Assembly (NCBI RefSeq): GCF_004339085.1
Contig: NZ_SMFX01000001.1
Span: forward strand, 2,832,573 to 2,896,572
Direction of reading: 5' to 3'
Length of the DNA: 64,000 nucleotides
From: Thiogranum longum
Lineage (GTDB): Bacteria; Pseudomonadota; Gammaproteobacteria; DSM-19610
Both the position numbers and the translations under genes were made by a program. Of the stretch, positions 1-8,957 are shown one piece after another (within the stretch, counting starts at the first letter, position 1; the number at the start of each line of letters is the position of its first letter). The notes below the pieces were generated by a model. It had not been told where the DNA came from and did not search any database. It saw only the letters and a program-made list of their open reading frames with translations.

Positions 1-1362
1 CACCGCTGTCGCCGTCAGCGCCGCCACCCCCTCGGTAATTTCACGACTGGCGCCACTGATTTCGATGAGTGAAACCGAGGCCCACCAGGTCAGGAAACCG
101 ACCACCAGTGCGCCGATCCAGCCAAAGTGCAGGTAACGCATGTTATTTTTGTGTTCTGTCTTGACCAGGAAGGCGGCCAGCGCTGCAACCACCAGCAAGG
201 CTTCCAGTCCCTCACGCAGCAGGATAAAGAAGGCGCTGGCAAAGGCCGCCGTACCGGACAGGCTGCGGCCGCTCAGACGCTGGGATGCAACGTCGAGTTT
301 ACCCTTGATCTCGATGACTGAACGCTCAAGTTGGTCGGCCGGCACACCCTCGCGAATCTGGTTGCGCAGCGCGGTCATGGCATGCTCGATGTCCAGCCTG
401 AGCTCGCTGTCGACGGCATTGAGCCCTCGCTCGACCAGCTCGAAACCTTCCAGGTAGGCCTCCACCGCCATGCGGTAGGCCTTGTCGCGATCGCCGGCCT
501 TGTAGGCTGTCACCACATCGTCGAGCCGGTGCAGTGAAAACTCCAGTGGCGAACGATTGGAAAACAGTGCTTCCGGGTTGGCCCGCAGGTAACCCATCAT
601 CTCGCTACCGGCAGGCCCGAATTCACGCTCGGCTTCGGCCGGCGTCAGCACGGTAAGCTTGCGAATATCCTGCAGGGGCGCCAGCTTCGGGTCAGAAAAA
701 TTGGCTACCGTGCCACTCCGCTGCTCATCGCTGATGGCGAGCTGACCCACATAAAAGGCCAGCGACCAGCGGTCATCGGCGGACATTTCATGGAAGGGCG
801 TCATGGCGGTGTCCGGCACACCCTGGGTAATGGTGTTGTAGAGACCATAGAGGTTGCGCTGGGCGTAACGTTTGCGATCGGTAAAGTCGATAGGGGGTGG
901 CTGCATACCGGCAGCCATGGGACCATCTCCCGCACCTGTCGCCCCGTGGCAACTGGCACAGCGCTCGCTGTAAAGCTGCGCGCCACGCACCAGGTCCGGC
1001 GTCTTGCGTGGCACAACCGTCACCTTGTAACCCTCGATAATGGCCTTGCGCATTTCACCGGTCAGGCTGCGTATCTCTGCCGGGTCCGCCTTCGCCAACA
1101 CGCGTTCGGCGAGCCGGGCGCCCTGCCCGGCCAGCTTGTCCCGCGTCGATCCCTCGGGTAAATCGGCTATCTGCCGGACGATTCCCTGGGAAAAATCCTG
1201 CATCTCCTCGAATTCACCGGGATGGGTCACCTTGCCACCACTGACAGCCTCTCCGTAATCGACACCTACATAGTCAATAAGCTGGAGAAGTTGCTGGATA
1301 TCACCCGCCCGGGACAGGGAAGAAAAAACCAGAAGTGACAGAACAAGAACAACGCGTTTCAT
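1..1362 (-). CDS. FTR1-family iron permease fused to N-terminal cytochrome c (partial, runs off window start)
   Basis: The reverse strand is open from an ATG at 1362 to base 1 in one frame (454 codons, no stop). It starts with a signal peptide (MKRVVLVLSLLVFSS), has a c-type haem site CASCH encoded near 950-965, a helical linker, and then the FTR1 permease motif REGLEALL encoded near 195-220 followed by membrane helices. FTR1 permeases move iron across the inner membrane, and the fused cytochrome c presumably handles electrons for ferrous iron oxidation before uptake; that role is inferred. An in-frame ATG at 1371 is an alternative start and neither has a strong ribosome site. A Fur-box-like sequence lies about 40 bases upstream. 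The rest of the permease domain lies outside the window. Confidence 0.85.
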   Translation of the reverse strand, partial: MKRVVLVLSLLVFSSLSRAGDIQQLLQLIDYVGVDYGEAVSGGKVTHPGEFEEMQDFSQGIVRQIADLPEGSTRDKLAGQGARLAERVLAKADPAEIRSLTGEMRKAIIEGYKVTVVPRKTPDLVRGAQLYSERCASCHGATGAGDGPMAAGMQPPPIDFTDRKRYAQRNLYGLYNTITQGVPDTAMTPFHEMSADDRWSLAFYVGQLAISDEQRSGTVANFSDPKLAPLQDIRKLTVLTPAEAEREFGPAGSEMMGYLRANPEALFSNRSPLEFSLHRLDDVVTAYKAGDRDKAYRMAVEAYLEGFELVERGLNAVDSELRLDIEHAMTALRNQIREGVPADQLERSVIEIKGKLDVASQRLSGRSLSGTAAFASAFFILLREGLEALLVVAALAAFLVKTEHKNNMRYLHFGWIGALVVGFLTWWASVSLIEISGASREITEGVAALTATAV

Positions 1363-1401
1363 AAGCAACATTAACTATGCGGGGAAATGAGGCCTCAAAT
1401 T

Positions 1402-1419
1402 ATAATGATTCGCATTTAG
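1402..1419 (-). promoter_or_regulatory. putative Fur box upstream of FTR1-cytochrome c gene
   Basis: The sequence ATAATGATTCGCATTTAG contains AATG and CATT arms around a 5-base centre and resembles the classical Fur operator (GATAATGATAATCATTATC) in an AT-rich stretch. It sits 40-57 bases upstream of the ATG at 1362, where a promoter would be. The call rests on similarity to the consensus and on the iron-transport gene it precedes. Confidence 0.5.
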
Positions 1420-1428
1420 ATTGCAAAC

Positions 1429-1449
1429 AGCCCTGAAATTTTCAGGGCT
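1429..1449 (-). terminator. inverted repeat, likely terminator of the aldehyde dehydrogenase gene
   Basis: AGCCCTGAAA and TTTCAGGGCT form a near-perfect palindrome 17 bases after the aldehyde dehydrogenase stop. On the minus strand the stem is followed by only a short T run, so termination may be weak. The palindrome lies beside the Fur-like site, between two genes on the same strand. Confidence 0.5.
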
Positions 1450-1465
1450 ATTACAGGGACCCTCA

Positions 1466-2842
1466 CTAATCGAGCTTGTTGACCCATACGGCATGGACGT
1501 TCACAAATTCCCGGATACCGTGGATGGACAGCTCGCGTCCGTAGCCGGAATTTCGGATGCCGCCGAACGGCATGCGCGGGTCCGACCTGGACATATCGTT
1601 GACAAAAGCAGCCCCGGACTGGATACCGTCCTCCGCAATCCGCTCGCCACGCGCCAGGTCCTCGGTCCAGACCGCACCCGCCAGGCCAAAGTCGGTGCAA
1701 TTGGCTACTTTTATGGCCTCCGCCTCGTCTTTCACCCGAATCAGCGTTGCCACCGGGCCGAACAGTTCTTCGGACCATGCCGCCATGCCTTCTTCAACGC
1801 CGGCCAGTACCGTCGCCGGGTAGTAAGCGCCCGGGCCATCGGGAATTTCGCCACCGGTGAGCAGTTTTGCGCCACCCTGCAAGGTGCGCTGGACCTGGTC
1901 GTGCAAGCCATCGCGTAAGTCCATACGCGCCTGGGGGCCGATATAGACGCCCTCTTCGGCCGGATCGCCCATTTTGAGGTTTTTCACCGCCTCGACAAAC
2001 TTCCGTTCGAACGCGTCATAAACCGCATCGACGACAATAAATCGCTTGGCGGCAATGCAACTCTGCCCGCTGTTCTGGTAGCGCCCGACAATGCCGACTT
2101 CCACGGCCTTGTCGATATTGGCATCCTCCAGCACGATAAACGGGTCCGATCCGCCCAGTTCCAGCACGCATTTTTTCAGCACCTTGCCCGCCTCGCTGGC
2201 CACCGCACGACCGGCCGCCACACTGGACGTAATCGTTACCGCGGCGATACGCGGGTCATGGATGACTTTTGTGGTTTGCGGGACATCGATAAGCAGGGAG
2301 CGGAACAGGTTTTCCGGCAGGCCGGCTTCGCGGAAAATATCTTCGATCATTAACGCGCAACCAAACACGTTTGGCGCATGTTTCAGCAAGGCGCCATTAC
2401 CGGCCATCAGCGACGGCGCTGCGAAACGGAACACCTGCCATAGCGGGAAGTTCCAGGGCATAACGGCCAGCACCACGCCCAGCGGCTTGTAGGTCACAAA
2501 ACTGTGGTGCGCCTCGGTTTCAACCTCTTCAGAGGCCAGGAAACGCTCGCCGTTCTCGGCGTAATAGTCGCAACCCCAGGCACACTTCTCGACCTCTGCA
2601 AGCCCTTGCGGCCAGATCTTGCCCATTTCGCGCATCATGACCCTGGCATAAGCTTCCTTGTTCTTGCGTAACACGGTCGCCACTGATTTCATCAACCGGG
2701 CCCGTTCAGCAAACGGGGTGTCTGCCCAGACCTGCTGGGCGCTATGACACTTCGTCAGTATGCCTCCCACTTCTTCGGGGGGCATCTCCGCGTAGCGCTC
2801 GACTGTCTCACCGGTTGCGGGATTAATGATATCGAAGGTCAT
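1466..2842 (-). CDS. NAD(P)-dependent aldehyde dehydrogenase, succinate-semialdehyde dehydrogenase-like
   Basis: A 458-residue aldehyde dehydrogenase of normal family length. The N-terminus INPATGE is typical of GabD-like enzymes. The oxyanion region MPWNFPLW, the glutamate motif LELGGSDPF and the catalytic cysteine motif NSGQSCIA are all present, and the C-terminus PFGGIRNSGYGREL is intact. The enzyme oxidises a short aldehyde, likely succinate semialdehyde, to the acid in the cytoplasm. Substrate cannot be fixed from sequence. An AAGGAG ribosome site precedes the ATG. It is divergent from the sigma-54 activator at 2974 with about 130 bases between, so the two might share regulation. Confidence 0.9.
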   Translation of the reverse strand: MTFDIINPATGETVERYAEMPPEEVGGILTKCHSAQQVWADTPFAERARLMKSVATVLRKNKEAYARVMMREMGKIWPQGLAEVEKCAWGCDYYAENGERFLASEEVETEAHHSFVTYKPLGVVLAVMPWNFPLWQVFRFAAPSLMAGNGALLKHAPNVFGCALMIEDIFREAGLPENLFRSLLIDVPQTTKVIHDPRIAAVTITSSVAAGRAVASEAGKVLKKCVLELGGSDPFIVLEDANIDKAVEVGIVGRYQNSGQSCIAAKRFIVVDAVYDAFERKFVEAVKNLKMGDPAEEGVYIGPQARMDLRDGLHDQVQRTLQGGAKLLTGGEIPDGPGAYYPATVLAGVEEGMAAWSEELFGPVATLIRVKDEAEAIKVANCTDFGLAGAVWTEDLARGERIAEDGIQSGAAFVNDMSRSDPRMPFGGIRNSGYGRELSIHGIREFVNVHAVWVNKLD

Positions 2843-2973
2843 TCGCGGCTCCTTTGCCTGTTATCCAGTTCTGTCAACTCTAACACCTGTACACAGCCTG
2901 TAAACCTTCGGGCCGCTGTCTCGACATTCCATGCTACCCGTCTACACTGTTACGCAGGGGACAGGAGTGGCTC

Positions 2974-3954
2974 ATGGAACATGCGGTCGAGTCCATCATT
3001 GCCAACTGCCGGGGCTTTGGTCAGGTTCTGCACCTTGCAAGGACAGCTGCGGCCTCTTCGTGCGCCATCCTCATCACAGGCGAGAGCGGCACGGGCAAGG
3101 AACTTGTCGCACGCACTATTCACGACCACTCACCGCACAAGGCGGGCCGTTACTACCCGGTCAATGTAGCGGCACTGCCCTGTGATCTTGTAGAGAGCCA
3201 TTTATTCGGGCACGTCAGTGGCGCATTTACCGGCGCCATACACAACCGTGCCGGGGCATTCCGCAAGGCGGACGGTGGCACATTGCTACTGGATGAAATC
3301 GGCGACCTGCCATCTGGGGCACAACCCAAATTACTGCGCGCACTTGAACAGAAAGAGATCCAGCCGGTGGGCTCTGACGAAACTATTGCCGTCGATACCC
3401 GTGTTATCGCCGCAACCTCACAAGATCTCGAGAAAATGGTCGAGTCCGGTCAGTTCCGCAAAGACCTGCTATACCGCCTGAATGTTGTGGAGATCCATAT
3501 CCCTCCACTGCGAGAGCGCCCGGAGGATATTCCTGCACTTGCCGAGTATTATTGCATACGTCATGCCAGGGCTAACGAAAAGCCCGTAAAACGACTGAAT
3601 GCAGACGCCTGCCTGCAGCTCCTGAACCACCCCTGGAATGGTAATGTCAGGGAGCTGTCCAACATGATCGAACGTGCGGTACTGTTCTGCCAGTCAGATA
3701 CCATTGGCCCCGAAGACCTTAACCTGAGCGGATGCCATGAAAGTATCTACTCCCCGACCACAACGTTGCAGGAGGCTGTCGATATCTTCAAAAAGCAGCA
3801 CATCATCTCGGTGCTTCAGCGTGCCAAGGGAAATCGTAACGGGGCAGCCGAGATCCTCGGCGTATCCCAGGCCACGTTATTTCGCTATATCGACAAATAT
3901 GACCTGAAAGGCTACGCGCTTCACAAGCGCAACGATTCTCCTTCTCAAACATGA
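2974..3954 (+). CDS. sigma-54-dependent transcriptional activator lacking a sensory domain
   Basis: A 326-residue enhancer-binding protein that is nearly all AAA+ domain plus a C-terminal Fis-type helix-turn-helix. Walker A GESGTGK is at about residues 36-42, the sigma-54 contact loop GAFTGA at 83-88, Walker B LLLDEIGD near 104-111, and the arginine finger region PLRERPEDI follows. The helix-turn-helix (NGAAEILGVSQATLFRYI) is near 289-306. Fewer than 15 residues precede the AAA+ domain, so there is no receiver, PAS or GAF input. That resembles PspF, which is controlled by a partner protein. The ATG has an AGGAG site. A sigma-54 promoter for the next two genes lies just downstream, making them the probable targets. 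Confidence 0.92.
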   Translation: MEHAVESIIANCRGFGQVLHLARTAAASSCAILITGESGTGKELVARTIHDHSPHKAGRYYPVNVAALPCDLVESHLFGHVSGAFTGAIHNRAGAFRKADGGTLLLDEIGDLPSGAQPKLLRALEQKEIQPVGSDETIAVDTRVIAATSQDLEKMVESGQFRKDLLYRLNVVEIHIPPLRERPEDIPALAEYYCIRHARANEKPVKRLNADACLQLLNHPWNGNVRELSNMIERAVLFCQSDTIGPEDLNLSGCHESIYSPTTTLQEAVDIFKKQHIISVLQRAKGNRNGAAEILGVSQATLFRYIDKYDLKGYALHKRNDSPSQT

Positions 3955-4004
3955 GAGCATCAACGCCCCCAGCACTCTCATTTGTGTAACCTGTCAGCCA
4001 CACA
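3951..4004. promoter_or_regulatory. two inverted repeats, candidate activator-binding sites
   Basis: ATGAGAG (3951-3957) and CTCTCAT (3975-3981) form one inverted repeat, the first arm overlapping the end of the activator gene. A second lies in the stretch with TGTGT at 3983-3987 and ACACA near 4000. They sit roughly 50-100 bases upstream of the sigma-54 promoter at 4053, the usual distance for enhancer sites. The first could instead be a transcript-end hairpin of the activator gene. Binding by the activator is inferred. Confidence 0.4.
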
Positions 4005-4052
4005 CTTTAATCAAATCGGTATAAACCCGCGGCTTTTCCAACATGGCCGCTA

Positions 4053-4068
4053 TGGCACAAAGCCTGCA
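4053..4068 (+). promoter_or_regulatory. sigma-54 (RpoN) promoter, -24/-12 type
   Basis: TGGCACAAAGCCTGCA matches the consensus TGGCACRNNNNTTGCW at every fixed position except one (C for T before TGCA). The GG and GC dinucleotides have the required spacing. The start codon of the DsrE2-like gene is at 4117, leaving a leader of about 38 bases. A sigma-54 activator gene ends about 100 bases upstream, which strongly supports the call. Confidence 0.8.
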
Positions 4069-4116
4069 TTCCCGTCCACTGCACCATCCTTTGACAATGA
4101 CTCAAGGGGAAACACC

Positions 4117-4719
4117 ATGGCTACACAGATTCATACTGACACGGGGATGAAACCGGCGGTGAATACACCGGGCATCCACACTTTTTCCAGTGAAGACCGT
4201 ATTTCACTGCTCGAACAGGAGGTGCAGGAACTACGCCGCAACACCCCTGACAGCAACAAGGTAACGCTGCTGATGTTTTCCGGTGACCAGGACAAGGCGC
4301 TTGCCGGACTGACCGTCGCTACAACGGCGGCGGCCATGGGTATGGATGTCACCCTTTTTTTCACCTTCTGGGGCATTAATGTCCTCAAACAGAAACGCCT
4401 CTACGCCGGCAAAAATATCAAGGAAAAGATGATCGACCTTATGACACCGGCCGGCGCAAACAGCATGGGTGTATCCAAACTCAATATGCTTGGTGCCGGC
4501 GCTGGCATGCTCAAGCAGATGATGCATGACAAACATGTTGCCTCGGCTGAAGAGCTTCTGGAGCTGGCCATCGACAACGGAGTCCACGTCATTGCCTGCA
4601 GCATGACCTTACAGGTAATGGGCATCAAGGAGGACGAACTGATTGGCGGTATTGATGTTGCGGGAGCCGCCAGCTACCTGGCCGAGGCAAGCCAGTCAGG
4701 ATGTACATTGTTTATCTGA
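4117..4719 (+). CDS. DsrE2-like protein (DsrE/DsrF/DrsH-like family)
   Basis: A 200-residue protein. Residues 25-41 form a short charged helix, possibly a coiled coil. The family domain starts at about 48 (VTLLMFSGDQDKAL) and carries the hallmark MGMDVTLFFTFWG at 74-86. Cysteines are at C161 (in VIACSMTLQVMGI, the conserved position in this family) and C196. DsrE2 proteins usually sit beside TusA and rhodanese genes and take part in persulfide transfer to sulfur oxidation enzymes. Here the partner is a small ferredoxin-fold protein 20 bases downstream. The start at 4117 has a GGGGA site and is preferred over upstream starts. The gene is expected to be transcribed from the sigma-54 promoter at 4053. 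Confidence 0.85.
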   Translation: MATQIHTDTGMKPAVNTPGIHTFSSEDRISLLEQEVQELRRNTPDSNKVTLLMFSGDQDKALAGLTVATTAAAMGMDVTLFFTFWGINVLKQKRLYAGKNIKEKMIDLMTPAGANSMGVSKLNMLGAGAGMLKQMMHDKHVASAEELLELAIDNGVHVIACSMTLQVMGIKEDELIGGIDVAGAASYLAEASQSGCTLFI

Positions 4720-4739
4720 TTGCACGAAGGAGAATTGTC

Positions 4740-4982
4740 ATGGCTACAGCAAACCAAAAAGTTGGACTGGTACTACATGTTGACGATACGCTGGGCGAAT
4801 CCCGGCGACTGGATATCGAACAGGCTATCGAGGGTGAACAGGGCGTTTCAGGTGCACACTTTGCAGATCGCCGGCCACATCTCATGGTCGTTGAATATGA
4901 CCCGCAGCTCACCAGTTCAATAAAAATCCTGGAACGCGTCAATCACCAGAGCGTTCATGCAGAGCTGATTGGCCCGATCTAG
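4740..4982 (+). CDS. small ferredoxin-fold (HMA-like) protein without metal-binding cysteines
   Basis: An 80-residue protein starting MATANQKVGLVLHVDD with an AGGAG site. The predicted beta-alpha-beta-beta-alpha-beta order and the SGAHFADRRPHLMVVEYDP segment resemble heavy-metal-associated domains. There is no CxxC, so metal binding in the usual way is unlikely. It follows the DsrE2-like gene by 20 bases and is almost certainly co-transcribed. Its role is unknown; a structural partner or sulfur-carrier accessory for the DsrE2 protein is a guess from position. Confidence 0.75.
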   Translation: MATANQKVGLVLHVDDTLGESRRLDIEQAIEGEQGVSGAHFADRRPHLMVVEYDPQLTSSIKILERVNHQSVHAELIGPI

Positions 4983-5052
4983 GGAACCTCTGAAAAATAG
5001 CCCGCTGACCGACCGGAGCGTGATGTCGGTACAACATTATGCAGAGGGAAAA

Positions 5053-5128
5053 TGGTGGCCGGGGACAGAATCGAACTGCCGACACGGGGATTTTCAATCC
5101 CCTGCTCTACCAACTGAGCTACCCGGCC
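5053..5128 (-). tRNA. tRNA-Phe (GAA)
   Basis: On the minus strand the 76-base gene begins GGCCGGGTAGCTCAG, has anticodon GAA in the loop TTGAAAA, the T-loop TTCGATT and an encoded CCA end. Acceptor arms GGCCGGG and CCCGGCC pair fully. Confidence 0.97.
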
Positions 5129-5250
5129 GGAGAAAGGAAGCGCGTATTAAACAGGTCGGCCTCGCGGGCGTCAAGCCCGAATGCCGGGAATCCGGCCAAT
5201 TGACGGATTATCGGGCGTTGCAGGTGCGGTTGCCCGCAATTTAGTCAGGC

Positions 5251-5526
5251 TTACTGGCTATCCGGCGGCACAAATCCATCCAGTGTGTCGGCGCCTTCAC
5301 CAAAAAAGAATTTTTCCATTTGCGCTTCGAGAAACTTGCGCGCCTTCGGGTCGACCGGCGACAGACGATACTCGTTGATCAACATGGTCTGCTGGCCCAT
5401 CCATTTCTGCCAGGCTTCCTTTGAAACGTTTTCGAAAATCCGCTTGCCGAGTTCACCGGGGTAGGTCTGACGATCCAGGCCTTCTGCTTCCTTGCCCAGT
5501 ACTACACACTTAACCATTCGGGCCAT
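5251..5526 (-). CDS. yggX: YggX-type Fe(II)-trafficking / oxidative damage protection protein
   Basis: A 91-residue protein starting [16 protein letters not shown], with the family block [19 protein letters not shown] and the conserved early cysteine (C7). YggX proteins limit oxidative damage to iron-sulfur clusters. The gene follows mutY by 13 bases on the same strand, the common mutY-yggX arrangement, and both proteins are tied to Fe-S chemistry. The ATG at 5526 matches the family N-terminus; the longer open frame upstream is out-of-frame mutY sequence. Confidence 0.95.
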   Translation of the reverse strand: MARMVKCVVLGKEAEGLDRQTYPGELGKRIFENVSKEAWQKWMGQQTMLINEYRLSPVDPKARKFLEAQMEKFFFGEGADTLDGFVPPDSQ

Positions 5527-5539
5527 GCCGGATGTCTCC

Positions 5540-6580
5540 TCAATCTGATGCCTGCAAACACTGCAGCAGGCGTTGAACGGGCGCTGGCAGTCCCAGCGCC
5601 CCGGGTTGCCCGGTGTTATACCAGAGTCCCCCATCGCCATCCATCACAGAAAAAACCGGGTTTTGCAGCTTTACGTGACACGGCGTGATTTCCAGATGGA
5701 AATGACTGAAGGTGTGACGCACTACGTCGCGTTCGTGGATTTCCGCCGGCAAACCCTTTTCAGCCAGCCAGCGGTGCACCGCAGCAGTTCCATCAAATTC
5801 GGGAAAACTCCACAAGCCACCCCAGATGCCGCTGGGTGGCCGTTGCTGTAACCAGACAGCCTGCTGCACGTCCTGCAATAACAGCATGTGTACCTTGCGT
5901 ACCGGCAAGGTCTTTCGTGGTCTGGGGGATGGCAGGTCGCGTTGAACACCCTGCTGACGCGCAAGGCAACCGGATGTCAGCGGGCAAGTGTCACAATCCG
6001 GCTGCCCGCGTCTGCAAAGCGTTGCGCCGAGATCCATCATGGCCTGGTTGTAGGCCGCAACATTCTCCGCTGGTGTGGCGGCCTCGGCCAGTGACCACAG
6101 TTCACGCAGCACACTGCTGCTGCCCGGCCAGCCGTGCACGGCGTGATAGCGCGCCAGTACCCGCTTTACGTTTCCGTCGAGGATGGCATGGCGCTGGCCA
6201 CAGGCCAGCGAAAGTATGGCCCCCGCTGTCGAGCGGCCGATACCGGGCAAGGCTTCAACCTGCTTAAACTGTTCCGGGAATATACCCTTGTAAGTGTCAC
6301 GCACCTGCTGTGCCGCCTTGTGCAGGTTGCGGGCGCGTGCGTAATAGCCAAGACCTGACCAGTAGTGAAGCACCTCGTCCTGCGGTGCATCGGCAAGACG
6401 GTGTATATCCGGGAAACGGGACATAAAGCGCTGGTAATAAGGGATGACGGTCTTTACCTGGGTCTGCTGCAGCATGATTTCCGAGACCCACACGCGATAG
6501 GGCAGCGGATGCTTCTGCCAGGGCAGATCCTTTCTGCCGTGGACTTCAAACCAGGCCAGTATGTTGTCTGAAAACGCCAT
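5540..6580 (-). CDS. mutY: A/G-specific adenine glycosylase MutY
   Basis: A 346-residue DNA repair glycosylase that removes adenine mispaired with 8-oxoguanine. It shows the N-terminal block EIMLQQTQV, the helix-hairpin-helix [14 protein letters not shown], the catalytic-region segment [13 protein letters not shown] and the [4Fe-4S] ligands in [23 protein letters not shown]-like recognition domain (about 230-345) follows. Length is normal. The start codon is 14 bases from the stop of the epimerase gene, and yggX follows, so a four-gene run from 7623 to 5251 is possible. Confidence 0.96.
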   Translation of the reverse strand: MAFSDNILAWFEVHGRKDLPWQKHPLPYRVWVSEIMLQQTQVKTVIPYYQRFMSRFPDIHRLADAPQDEVLHYWSGLGYYARARNLHKAAQQVRDTYKGIFPEQFKQVEALPGIGRSTAGAILSLACGQRHAILDGNVKRVLARYHAVHGWPGSSSVLRELWSLAEAATPAENVAAYNQAMMDLGATLCRRGQPDCDTCPLTSGCLARQQGVQRDLPSPRPRKTLPVRKVHMLLLQDVQQAVWLQQRPPSGIWGGLWSFPEFDGTAAVHRWLAEKGLPAEIHERDVVRHTFSHFHLEITPCHVKLQNPVFSVMDGDGGLWYNTGQPGALGLPAPVQRLLQCLQASD

Positions 6581-6594
6581 GCGCCTGCCGCTTG

Positions 6595-7623
6595 TTATTT
6601 TCCGCCGGCAGCGCCCTTGACTCTGTAGTACTCCCGGTACCAGTCAACAAAATTCGCGACACCCTGTTCGACCGACATGTCCGGCTTGTAACCGACGTCG
6701 CGAACCAGGTCCTGTACATCGGCGTAGGTATCGGGCACATCACCGGCCTGCAGGGGTAACATATTTTTCTCGGCCTTGATGCCCAGGCAATCCTCCAGCA
6801 CTTCAATGTAGTGCATCAACTCGACGGGTTCATTGTTACCGATGTTGTACAGCGCATAGGGTCCGGTGCTGCTGGCAGCATCGGGATGCTCGCCCGACCA
6901 TTCCGGGTTGGGCTGCGCGACGCGATCCAGGGTGCGAACCACGCCTTCCACAATGTCGTCGATGTAGGTGAAATCGCGACGGTGCTTGCCGTAGTTGAAT
7001 ACGTCTATGGGTTCACCGGCAAGTATCTTGCGCGTAAACAGGAACAGCGCCATGTCGGGACGCCCCCAGGGACCGTACACGGTAAAAAACCTGAGTCCCG
7101 TAGTCGGCAGCCGGTACAGGTGGCTGTAGGTATGCGCCATCAACTCATTGGCTTTTTTGGTAGCCGCATAAATACTGACCGGGTGGTCGACATTGTCGTG
7201 TACCGAGAATGGCATTTTGGTATTGGAACCATACACGGAACTGCTGGAGGCATAGACCAGATGCTCGACATCGTTATAGCGACAACCTTCGAGGATATTC
7301 ATGAATCCGACGACATTGGTATCGATATAGGAATTCGGATTTTCCAGCGAGTAGCGCACACCGGCCTGCGCGGCCAGATTGACGACACGATCTGGCTTGT
7401 ACTTTTTAAATACCTCGGCCACACCATCGCGATCCGCAATATCGAGGCGCACATCGGTAAAGCCCGGGTTACCGGTTACCCGTGCCAGCCTGGCCTCTTT
7501 TAGCGAAGGGTCGTAATAGTCATTCAGGTTATCGATACCGATAACTTCATCGCCTCTTTCCAGCAGGCGGATTGCCAGGTCATTTCCGATAAAGCCGGCT
7601 GCGCCGGTGATTAAAACTTTCAT
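6595..7623 (-). CDS. NAD-dependent epimerase, UDP-glucuronate 4-epimerase-like
   Basis: A 342-residue extended short-chain dehydrogenase. The NAD site GAAGFIG is at residues 7-13, the active-site tyrosine and lysine are in [11 protein letters not shown], and [13 protein letters not shown] is typical of UDP-glucuronate 4-epimerases in capsule and O-antigen synthesis. It converts one UDP-uronate into its 4-epimer. The UDP-sugar dehydrogenase that would supply the uronate lies 33 bases upstream on the same strand, so the two probably act in series in surface polysaccharide synthesis. Confidence 0.88.
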   Translation of the reverse strand: MKVLITGAAGFIGNDLAIRLLERGDEVIGIDNLNDYYDPSLKEARLARVTGNPGFTDVRLDIADRDGVAEVFKKYKPDRVVNLAAQAGVRYSLENPNSYIDTNVVGFMNILEGCRYNDVEHLVYASSSSVYGSNTKMPFSVHDNVDHPVSIYAATKKANELMAHTYSHLYRLPTTGLRFFTVYGPWGRPDMALFLFTRKILAGEPIDVFNYGKHRRDFTYIDDIVEGVVRTLDRVAQPNPEWSGEHPDAASSTGPYALYNIGNNEPVELMHYIEVLEDCLGIKAEKNMLPLQAGDVPDTYADVQDLVRDVGYKPDMSVEQGVANFVDWYREYYRVKGAAGGK

Positions 7624-7655
7624 AGTGTTTTTCCCGCTTTGGATTTTTCCTGAAT

Positions 7656-8933
<1,278 letters not shown>

Positions 8934-8957
8934 GCCAGGACTCGTGACACGTCCTCT

